NCBI GenBank assembly: GCA_903859265.1
Contig: CAIOLZ010000137.1
Span: 1-6,408, forward strand
From: an uncultured beta proteobacterium
GTDB taxonomy: Bacteria > Pseudomonadota > Gammaproteobacteria > Burkholderiales > Burkholderiaceae_C
Direction of reading: 5' to 3'
DNA: 6,408 bases
The notes under the pieces were generated by a model. That model was not told the DNA's origin, made no database searches, and saw only the letters and a list, made by a program, of their open reading frames with translations. How positions within the stretch are numbered: the stretch's first letter is position 1; the number at the start of each line of letters is the position of its first letter. Of this stretch, positions 1-5,377 are shown one piece after another. The position numbers were made by a program, and so were the translations under genes.

Positions 1-486
1 AAATTTTTCAGCCCAGAGGCCGGCAATCAGCCCCAATGTGCCCATCAAGGCGGCGCCCATCAGCGCAAAAGCAGCGATCCAGAGCGGCTGCGCAAAACTG
101 ATATCCGTGAACCAGGCCGAGACCAAAAATACGCCGAGTCCAACAACCAGACCCCGTACAACCGAAGCCCCGACGTAGGCCACAAACCAATGCACATAAG
201 ACAAAGGCGTGAGCAACAAAAACACCAAATTACCCATCACCTTGCTCATGATCAGTGACGATGAACTATTGGCAAATGCGTTTTGCAGCAGACTCATCAT
301 TGCCAGGCCGGGAACGAGAAACGCGGTATAGCCGACGCGGTCATAGACTTTCACGTGGCTCTCCAGCGCGTGCCCGAAAATCAGCAGGTAAAGCATGGCT
401 GTGAGAACGGGACCGGCGATGGTCTGAAAAGCCACTTTCCAGAAGCGCAATACCTCTTTGTACAAAAGCGTTTGCCAGCCGTTCAT
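1..486 (-). CDS. yadH: ABC-2 type permease, YadH family (3' end beyond window)
   Basis: Membrane subunit of an ABC-2 exporter, partner of the ATPase encoded just upstream. The ATG at 486 overlaps the ATPase stop codon in an ATGA arrangement and has a good ribosome site (GAGGAA, 6 nt before the start). Only 162 codons are visible, ending ...GLWAEKF at the left edge; YadH-type proteins are about 250 residues, so roughly the last third is missing. What is visible fits the family: a short cytoplasmic N-terminus with KEVLRFWKV, a first hydrophobic segment at about residues 23-41, the FLVPGLAMMSLLQNAFANS stretch at about 56-74 (matching the VPGL..MS...NA.AN core of YadH), and further hydrophobic segments at about 84-100, 104-122 and 134-156. 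The substrate is unknown even for E. coli YadGH. Family assignment is confident; the symbol denotes homology, not proven function. Confidence 0.88.
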   Translation of the reverse strand, partial: MNGWQTLLYKEVLRFWKVAFQTIAGPVLTAMLYLLIFGHALESHVKVYDRVGYTAFLVPGLAMMSLLQNAFANSSSSLIMSKVMGNLVFLLLTPLSYVHWFVAYVGASVVRGLVVGLGVFLVSAWFTDISFAQPLWIAAFALMGAALMGTLGLIAGLWAEKF

Positions 487-1436
487 GACGGGTTCCTCGC
501 GCCGTCGGCGTGCACCGAATCTTTGTTCTGTGTCATGACGTCCAAAAATACATCTTCGAGATCGGCCTTGCGAATTTCTATGTCCTGGGCGACGAGTCCC
601 GCCTCTCGCACGGCCGCCAGGTATTGCTCCACTTCGAGCGCGTCGTGCGCAGGGAACTGAACAATCCGCCCGGTGATCCGCGCCTTGGCAGCCAGGGCCA
701 CAGGCAGTTCGCTGTCGAGTTTGAACCGCAGCACATTGCTGGAGGCCGCCTTGAGCAAATCGCTGGTTTTGTCGAGCGCGACGATGCGGCCAGTTTTCAG
801 CATGGCAATTCGCCCGCAAAGCGCCTCCGCCTCCTCCAGATAATGGGTGGTGAGCAGAACCGTGTGACCCTCTTTGTTCAACCGCGCAATGAACTGCCAG
901 AGCGTTTGGCGCAACTCCACGTCCACACCGGCAGTGGGCTCGTCCAGAACAATCACGGGCGGTTTGTGCACCAGCGCCTGCGCCACCAGCACCCGCCGCT
1001 TCATGCCACCAGAGAGTTGGCGCATGTTGGCGTTGGCTTTGTCTGATAGGCCAAGGCTTTCGAGCAACTCATCAATCCACGCATCATTGTTTCTGACACC
1101 GAAATAGCCTGACTGGATCCGCAAGGCCTCACGCACATTGAAAAAGGGATCGAACACCAACTCCTGCGGCACCACACCCAGTTTGCGTCTGGCCTGTGCA
1201 AAATCGATTTGAACATCGCTGCCCAGCACCTTGACCCGACCACTGGTGGGCCTGCTCAGGCCCGCAAGCATGCTGATCATGGTGGTTTTGCCGGCGCCGT
1301 TGGGCCCAAGAAGTCCAAAAAATTCGCCCTCCTCGATGTCGAGACTGACGTTGTCAACCGCCAGAAAAGTGCTGCCTTTGGGGCCTTTGGACTGCGCGTA
1401 GGACTTGGAGATGGATTGAAAAGAAATGGCGGTCAT
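483..1436 (-). CDS. yadG: ABC transporter ATP-binding protein, YadG family
   Basis: Cytoplasmic ATPase of an ABC-2 exporter, 317 residues, close to the usual length of about 308. All nucleotide-binding motifs are intact: Walker A GPNGAGKTT (44-52), Q-loop Q91 in VVPQELVFDPF, signature LSGGMKRR (141-148), Walker B VIVLDEP with catalytic Glu166 (161-167), and H-loop His198 in TTHYLEEAE. The VVPQE...F.PF.NVREAL region and the SGGMKRR signature are typical of YadG-type rather than lipoprotein or import ATPases. The C-terminal 80 or so residues form the accessory domain common in this group. The ATG at 1436 is the only reasonable start, because an in-frame TGA lies four codons upstream. No convincing Shine-Dalgarno precedes it, unlike most neighbours. 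The gene follows mlaB by 29 bp and overlaps the permease start by 4 bp, so it is probably the tail of the mla transcript. Transport substrate unknown. Confidence 0.93.
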   Translation of the reverse strand: MTAISFQSISKSYAQSKGPKGSTFLAVDNVSLDIEEGEFFGLLGPNGAGKTTMISMLAGLSRPTSGRVKVLGSDVQIDFAQARRKLGVVPQELVFDPFFNVREALRIQSGYFGVRNNDAWIDELLESLGLSDKANANMRQLSGGMKRRVLVAQALVHKPPVIVLDEPTAGVDVELRQTLWQFIARLNKEGHTVLLTTHYLEEAEALCGRIAMLKTGRIVALDKTSDLLKAASSNVLRFKLDSELPVALAAKARITGRIVQFPAHDALEVEQYLAAVREAGLVAQDIEIRKADLEDVFLDVMTQNKDSVHADGARNPS

Positions 1437-1465
1437 TAGAGACCGTCATTTTACCCGTGAAGAAA

Positions 1466-1735
1466 TCAGGCGGCAGGTAACAAGGCTTCTATCCCGTACA
1501 GCGCCGCAAGATCGCGCAGCCGCTCTGGCAACCCCTGCACTGCAAAACGTTTGCCGGCACGCGCGCATTCGCGCCGCAATGCAAGCAAAACCGCCAGGGC
1601 CGAAGAGTCGAAACTCTTGAGCGGAGCCGCATCCACCACGATCTGAGATTCGGCCTCATGTTGCACGCCGACCGTTAAGGCTTCGAGGCAACCTTGCGCC
1701 TGATTCTGGGTCAAAGTAGTGGGTAGCGTCAGCAT
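1466..1735 (-). CDS. mlaB: MlaB, STAS-domain subunit of the Mla ABC complex
   Basis: Small cytoplasmic STAS protein of 89 residues (E. coli MlaB is about 97) that binds MlaF and is needed for assembly and activity of the MlaFEDB complex. The ATG at 1735 lies one base past the mlaC stop (TGA C ATG), with an AAGG ribosome site 6 nt upstream inside the end of mlaC. The same frame stays open further upstream, but that stretch is antisense-like shadow within mlaC and has no STAS similarity. The STAS hallmark is visible: a beta strand QIVVDAAPL (31-39), then FDSSALAVLLALRRE (42-56), where D-S-S-A corresponds to the D-T/S-x-G turn, followed by the GKRFAVQGLPERLRDLAALYG strand-helix (61-81). Ser44 aligns by eye with the functionally important Thr of E. 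coli MlaB. The protein is divergent, but position in the operon makes the call firm. Confidence 0.88.
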   Translation of the reverse strand: MLTLPTTLTQNQAQGCLEALTVGVQHEAESQIVVDAAPLKSFDSSALAVLLALRRECARAGKRFAVQGLPERLRDLAALYGIEALLPAA

Positions 1736-1736
1736 G

Positions 1737-2381
1737 TCAGCCTTTCTTGGCGGCCACATTGGCCTTGTTTCGGTCGGACAATGATTGAATGAGCCCATCG
1801 ATCCCCTTGGCATTGATTTCCTGGGCAAACTGGCTTTTATAAGTCTCCACCAACCACACACCGAGCACGTTGATGTTATAGATTTTCCATCCGGCACCGT
1901 CACCGGGTGTTTTTTCCATCCGGTAGTCCAGCTGGATCGGATCTCCGGCGCCCCGGATCTCGGAACGCACCACCACCTCTTTGTCATCCGGAGCGGCACG
2001 CAGGGGCTTCATGGTAATGGTCTGGTCCGTGACCTGCGCCAGGGCGCCCGAGTAGGTGCGCACCAGCAAAATCTTGAACTCGTCCTGCAGACGCTTTTGC
2101 TGATCCGGGGTGGCCTGACGCCAAGCCGGACCGACGGCAGACGCTGTCATTCTCTGGAAATTGAGGTTCGGCAAAATCCGCGTATCCACCAACGCAACAA
2201 CCTTGCTGATATCGCCGTTACGAATCGACTTGTCCGCACGAATGCTGTCGAGCACTTCGGTCGACAGCCGCTTGATCAGCACGTCAGGCGCTTCGTCCTC
2301 GGCATGCGCGCCCAGGCTCACACCAAGGCCGGCAATCAAAGATAAGCCAACCACCAATCCACGCAAAAAGTCTCTTTTCAT
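1737..2381 (-). CDS. mlaC: MlaC, periplasmic phospholipid shuttle
   Basis: Soluble periplasmic carrier (Ttg2D/Tol_Tol_Ttg2 family) that moves phospholipid between MlaA at the outer membrane and MlaFEDB at the inner membrane. It is 214 residues, the normal size. There is a clear Sec signal peptide: MKRDF basic start, hydrophobic core LRGLVVGLSLIAGLGVSLG, and an AHA|ED cleavage site after about residue 27. The mature part carries family features such as the FQRMTASAVGPAWRQATPDQQ stretch (about 75-95), the EFKILLVRTYSGAL helix (101-114) and the GWKIYNINVLGVWLVETYKSQF strand-helix near residues 164-185. The start at 2381 is supported by the signal peptide. Its best Shine-Dalgarno, AGGA at 2396-2393, is 11 nt away and could pair with TCCT at 2386-2383, so initiation may be modest. 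It is the only mla gene preceded by a sizeable gap (97 bp) and it abuts mlaB. Confidence 0.95.
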   Translation of the reverse strand: MKRDFLRGLVVGLSLIAGLGVSLGAHAEDEAPDVLIKRLSTEVLDSIRADKSIRNGDISKVVALVDTRILPNLNFQRMTASAVGPAWRQATPDQQKRLQDEFKILLVRTYSGALAQVTDQTITMKPLRAAPDDKEVVVRSEIRGAGDPIQLDYRMEKTPGDGAGWKIYNINVLGVWLVETYKSQFAQEINAKGIDGLIQSLSDRNKANVAAKKG

Positions 2382-2478
2382 GAGGAGTTTTTTCCTAAAG
2401 GTACGGGTATTCCATTATGAACGCTTGACGTAAATGGCGGCCCCATGGGACGTAAATTGGCATTTACAAACAAAGTTT
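2382..2478 (-). promoter_or_regulatory. 97-bp mlaA-mlaC leader with repeated GTAAAT arms
   Basis: This is the only sizeable gap inside the mla cluster. It contains a perfect 6-bp inverted repeat with a 4-base loop (GTAAAT at 2452-2457 and ATTTAC at 2462-2467 on the plus strand) and a direct repeat, GACGTAAATGGC (2427-2438) and GACGTAAATTGGC (2449-2461), flanking the palindrome CCCATGGG (2442-2449). On the transcript the first arm can pair with either of two downstream ATTTAC arms, at 2457-2452 or 2435-2430. No U-tract follows, so it is not a standard terminator. A CATAAT box at 2419-2414 lacks a matching -35, so a promoter is not supported. A regulatory or RNA-processing role is inference only. 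Confidence 0.35.
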
Positions 2479-3207
2479 TCAGTGTTGCGTTGGCGTATCA
2501 GCATTCGTATCGGTGTCTTCGTCAGGCGGATTACCGTCGTACTGGCGGTTGCGCTGGCGCTGCAAATAGGCATCTCGGGTAAACGAATAGGTGTCGAGCG
2601 CTGCACCCTCCATGACATCTCCCGCATTGAGATACGAGGCCCGGTAATCAATCAGCTTGAGCGCCGTCATTTCCAGCGCAGTGGTTTGGTCGCCAAACTG
2701 GTACACCAGATCACCGCTCCAGTCCACCGGCAAAGCTCCGACCTCGCGCAGGGTGTAAGGTCCCAGAATCGGGAGAACGACGTAGGGGCCGGCACCCACA
2801 CCCCAACGCCCCAATGTCAGACCGAAGTCGGCCGTGTGGCGCTCAATATTGAGATCGCTGGCAATGTCGATAATGCCCAGCAGACCGAAGCTGGTATTGA
2901 CCATCACGCGACCGATGTTGTCACCCATTTCCTGCCCGCGCCCTTCGAGGGCAGTGTTGATGACGGACCAAACGTCCTGAATATTATTGAAGAAGTTGCG
3001 AACGCCCTTGCGCATCCAGTCCGGTGTAATACCCTTGTAAACCGTCGCAACCGGCTTGAGCACCGCCTTGTCAACCGTGTCATTGAACCCGGTGACCGAT
3101 CGATTGAAGGACTCGAAAGGGTCGCGCGGATCCGGCGTCTTGACGGTGGCGCAGCCTTGCACAGCGAGGATCAGCCCGGCCAGAAGGCCAATTTTCAGCC
3201 ACCGCAT
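2479..3207 (-). CDS. mlaA: MlaA (VacJ), outer-membrane lipoprotein of the Mla pathway
   Basis: Outer-membrane lipoprotein that forms a ring-shaped channel in the inner leaflet and withdraws misplaced outer-leaflet phospholipids, handing them to MlaC. The protein is 242 residues, typical of the family. It opens with a lipoprotein signal: MRWLK, hydrophobic GLLAGLILA, and lipobox VQGC with the lipidated Cys at 19. The family start DPRDPFESFNR (26-36) follows, then the NFFNNIQDVWSVINTALEGR region (71-90), GRVMVNTSFGLLGIIDIAS (99-117) and GPYVVLPILGPYTLRE (140-155), all characteristic of VacJ proteins. The last 15 or so residues are polar and rich in Asp and Thr and look disordered. The ATG at 3207 begins 2 bp after the mlaD stop, with an AAGGGAAG ribosome site inside mlaD. 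In E. coli mlaA is unlinked to mlaFEDCB; here it lies between mlaD and mlaC. Confidence 0.96.
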   Translation of the reverse strand: MRWLKIGLLAGLILAVQGCATVKTPDPRDPFESFNRSVTGFNDTVDKAVLKPVATVYKGITPDWMRKGVRNFFNNIQDVWSVINTALEGRGQEMGDNIGRVMVNTSFGLLGIIDIASDLNIERHTADFGLTLGRWGVGAGPYVVLPILGPYTLREVGALPVDWSGDLVYQFGDQTTALEMTALKLIDYRASYLNAGDVMEGAALDTYSFTRDAYLQRQRNRQYDGNPPDEDTDTNADTPTQH

Positions 3208-3209
3208 CG

Positions 3210-3689
3210 CTACTTCCCTTTTTCAGCGGAGGGACCGTCTGCTGCCTTGCTGTAGAGAAACTGACTGATCAGGTTTTCCAGTACCACGGCCGACTGCGTG
3301 GTGCTGATGGTGTCGCCCGAGGCCAAATTCGCCGCATCTGCGCCAGCCTCAATCCCGACGTACTGCTCGCCAAGCAGCCCCGAAGTGAGAATCTTCAGGG
3401 AGCTGTCCTTGGGAAAGTTATAGCGCTTGTCCATCGTTAACAGCACCTTGGCCTGGTAGGTCTTGTCGTCAAAAGTGATAGCTTCCACCCGTCCCACCAC
3501 GACGCCTGCACTTTTGACGGCGGCTTTTGGTTTGAGGCCACCAATGTTGTCAAATTTGGCGCTGACCGGATAGCCTTTTTCAAAACTCAGTGACAGAAGA
3601 TTGGCAGACTGAAGTGCCAAAAACAGCAATGCCAAAGCGCCCACCATCACGAATAAACCTACCCACATGTCTTTGTTGGAGCGTTGCAT
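3210..3689 (-). CDS. mlaD: MlaD, inner-membrane MCE-domain lipid transport protein
   Basis: Single-pass inner-membrane protein whose periplasmic MCE domain forms a hexameric ring on MlaE and exchanges phospholipid with MlaC. It is 159 residues, somewhat shorter than E. coli MlaD (about 183), mostly through a short C-terminal tail. A single transmembrane segment covers about residues 9-30 (VGLFVMVGALALLFLAL). The MCE domain follows at about 40-117, with YPVSAKFDNIGGLKPKAAVKSAGVVVGRV condensed around F46-G65 and the diagnostic TSGLLGEQYVGIEAG at 102-116. The hydrophobic helix AVVLENLISQFLY (134-146) matches the C-terminal helix that lines the pore of the ring. The start at 3689 has a strong Shine-Dalgarno, GAGGAAG, overlapping the mlaE stop 13 bp upstream. 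The stop lies 2 bp before mlaA. Confidence 0.96.
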   Translation of the reverse strand: MQRSNKDMWVGLFVMVGALALLFLALQSANLLSLSFEKGYPVSAKFDNIGGLKPKAAVKSAGVVVGRVEAITFDDKTYQAKVLLTMDKRYNFPKDSSLKILTSGLLGEQYVGIEAGADAANLASGDTISTTQSAVVLENLISQFLYSKAADGPSAEKGK

Positions 3690-3702
3690 CTTGTTTCTTC
3701 CT

Positions 3703-4485
3703 CTAAATACTAAACATCATGGCAGTAAGGATAAAGTCCAATCCCAGCACCGTCAAAGACGCCACCACCACGGTTCTGGTGGTTGCATAGGCAACCCCTT
3801 CGGGAGTCGGTTGCGCCTCAAAACCCTGCAGCAATGCAATAAAGCTGACTGCAAATCCGAACACCACACTTTTCAGGACTCCGTTACCAACGTCCGCCCA
3901 GACGTCAACCCCGCCCTGCATCTGGCTCCAGAATGCACCCGCATCAATGCCAATCATGACCACGCCCACCAGCCATCCACCCAACACTCCCACAGCGCTA
4001 AAAACTGCTGCAAGCAAAGGCATGGCAATCACCGCCCCCCAAAAGCGGGGCGCCAGAATCCGCTGAACCGGGTCCACCGCCATCAGTTCCATCGCACTGA
4101 GTTGCTCGCCCGCCTTCATCAACCCGATCTCCGCTGTCAACGATGTGCCAGCGCGTCCGGCATACAGTAGCGCAGTAATCACCGGGCCCAGCTCACGCAC
4201 CAGACTCAATGCCACCAGCAACCCCAGCGCGTCCGACGAACCATAGCGCTGCAGTGTGTAATAGCCCTGCAGACCGAGCACGAAGCCAACAAAAACGCCG
4301 GATACCGCAATAATGGCCAACGAATAGTTGCCCATGAAGTGAATCTGGTCGCGCAGCAGCGCCGGGCGCTTGAGCGTTGCCACCAGGGAGCCCACAAGCC
4401 GCACGAACAGACGCGCTCCAAAGCCTAAATCGGCCAGTTTTCGCCGCACTGCGAACCCCAATTCCGATGGACGGTACCAGCTCAT
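3703..4485 (-). CDS. mlaE: MlaE, ABC permease of the Mla phospholipid transporter
   Basis: Integral inner-membrane permease (MlaE/Ttg2B family) that dimerises, couples to MlaF on the cytoplasmic face and opens into the MlaD ring. It is 260 residues, the same length as E. coli MlaE. An N-terminal amphipathic region (about 10-48) precedes hydrophobic segments at about 53-72, 84-112, 149-178, 203-221 and 238-258. The family signature is intact: RELGPVITALLYAGRAG (97-113), then TAEIGLMKAGEQLSAMELM (117-135), which forms the coupling region, and VDPVQRILAPR (137-147). The C-terminal EAQPTPEGVAYATTRTVV (223-240) is also conserved. Its ATG overlaps the mlaF stop in an ATGA junction, with GAGG 7 nt upstream, so translational coupling to mlaF is likely. 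Confidence 0.97.
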   Translation of the reverse strand: MSWYRPSELGFAVRRKLADLGFGARLFVRLVGSLVATLKRPALLRDQIHFMGNYSLAIIAVSGVFVGFVLGLQGYYTLQRYGSSDALGLLVALSLVRELGPVITALLYAGRAGTSLTAEIGLMKAGEQLSAMELMAVDPVQRILAPRFWGAVIAMPLLAAVFSAVGVLGGWLVGVVMIGIDAGAFWSQMQGGVDVWADVGNGVLKSVVFGFAVSFIALLQGFEAQPTPEGVAYATTRTVVVASLTVLGLDFILTAMMFSI

Positions 4486-5324
4486 TGCGAAGCCTCGGAT
4501 AAAAAATCCTGGCCGATTTCGACCGCCGGATAATGAAACTGAACCGGACCTTCGGGCAGCGCATTGACAAACTGGTGCACCAGCGGATTGACGCTGCTAC
4601 GTACTTCGGCGGGCGTGCCCTGCGCCGCCACTTTTCCGTTGGCCAGGATAATCACCTGATCGGCGATATGAAAGGTTTCATCCAGATCGTGCGAAACAAT
4701 GATGCTGGTCAGACCCATGGCGTCATTGAGCTGGCGAATCAGCCGTGCTGCCGTACCCAGTGATATCGGGTCCAAACCGGCAAAAGGTTCGTCGTACATG
4801 ACGAGTTCGGGGTCCAGCGCAATCGCCCTGGCCAGAGCCACGCGCCGCGCCATGCCGCCGGAAATCTCGGAGGGCATCAGATCACGCGCACCACGAAGCC
4901 CGACTGCGTTGAGCTTCATCAATACGATGTCACGAATCAGATCGGGCGACAGATCAGTGTGTTCACGCATCGGGAATGCCACATTGTCAAAGACGCTGAG
5001 GTCGGTGAACAGGGCGCCGAACTGAAACAGCATACCCATCCGGCGTCGTGCCAGATAAAGGGCATCCCTGTCCATGGTGCCAATATTCAGGGGCGCATCA
5101 TCGGCCGACTTGCCGTGCAGCACGACCTCGCCGCTTTGCGCCCGGTATTGACCACCGATCAAGCGCAGCACGGTGGTCTTGCCACCACCGGAGGCGCCCA
5201 TTAGCGCCGTAACTTTGCCGCGTGGCACAGAGAACGACACGTCATCGAGAATGACGCGCGCACCATAGCCAAATCGAACATGGCTAAAGTTGACTAAATT
5301 GGGATCGGGGAAGTTGGCTGCCAT
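4482..5324 (-). CDS. mlaF: MlaF, ATPase of the Mla phospholipid transporter
   Basis: Cytoplasmic ATPase (Ttg2A/MlaF family) that powers the MlaFEDB complex; 280 residues. Motifs are complete: Walker A GASGGGKTT (43-51), Q-loop Gln101 in LFQFGALFTDL, signature SGGMARRVALARAI (155-168), Walker B LVMYDEP with catalytic Glu179 (174-180), D-loop GLDP, and H-loop His212 in IIVSHDLDETFHIAD. LRLIGGQ after Walker A and SGGMARR are typical of MlaF. The tail QFVNALPEGPVQFHYPA (251-267) matches the C-terminal extension that in E. coli MlaF reaches across the dimer near the MlaB site. The ATG at 5324 is the only usable start: no ATG, GTG or TTG lies between it and an in-frame TGA upstream. It has no Shine-Dalgarno, and a terminator-like hairpin ends 8 nt before it. 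Confidence 0.97.
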   Translation of the reverse strand: MAANFPDPNLVNFSHVRFGYGARVILDDVSFSVPRGKVTALMGASGGGKTTVLRLIGGQYRAQSGEVVLHGKSADDAPLNIGTMDRDALYLARRRMGMLFQFGALFTDLSVFDNVAFPMREHTDLSPDLIRDIVLMKLNAVGLRGARDLMPSEISGGMARRVALARAIALDPELVMYDEPFAGLDPISLGTAARLIRQLNDAMGLTSIIVSHDLDETFHIADQVIILANGKVAAQGTPAEVRSSVNPLVHQFVNALPEGPVQFHYPAVEIGQDFLSEASQ

Positions 5325-5352
5325 AAATAGAAAAGCCGGTTTGGTCCGGCTT
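5325..5352 (-). terminator. Intrinsic-terminator-like hairpin between gltD and mlaF
   Basis: Reading the transcript, AAGCCGG (5352-5346) pairs perfectly with CCGGCTT (5339-5333) around the 6-base loop ACCAAA. The stem can extend a few pairs outward with G-U and A-U pairs. It is followed by TTCTATTT (5332-5325), a U-rich but imperfect tract that runs straight into the mlaF start codon. The position, 25 bp after the gltD stop, fits termination or attenuation of glt transcription. The interrupted U-tract suggests it may be leaky. Confidence 0.65.
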
Positions 5353-5377
5353 CTCCATCATAAGGGAAAACGCCAAT

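Noticed and set aside
1736..1999. Upstream extension of mlaB to an ATG at 1999, giving 177 residues.
   Set aside because: The extra 88 residues overlap the mlaC coding region in another frame and show no STAS or other domain character; the ATG at 1735 has a ribosome site and gives the normal family length.
2414..2419. CATAAT (minus strand) as a -10 box for a promoter of mlaC.
   Set aside because: No TTGACA-like hexamer lies 15-19 bp upstream and there is no extended -10 motif.
2395..2463. A 22-codon open frame on the minus strand in the mlaA-mlaC gap, starting ATGCCAATTTAC and ending in TAG, as a possible leader peptide.
   Set aside because: There is no ribosome site before its ATG, no run of regulatory codons and no recognisable peptide character; a frame this short is expected by chance.
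2452..2467. GTAAAT-TGGC-ATTTAC inverted repeat as a terminator after mlaA.
   Set aside because: The stem is AT-rich and weak and no U-tract follows on the transcribed strand.
2434..3255. A long plus-strand open frame (273 codons) opposite mlaA.
   Set aside because: It is antisense to a clearly recognisable mlaA, has no family similarity that I can see, and reflects codon bias of the real gene in GC-rich DNA. The same holds for the plus-strand frames opposite mlaC (1785-2345), mlaE (3667-4170), the ATPase (510-1046) and gltD (5553-5981).
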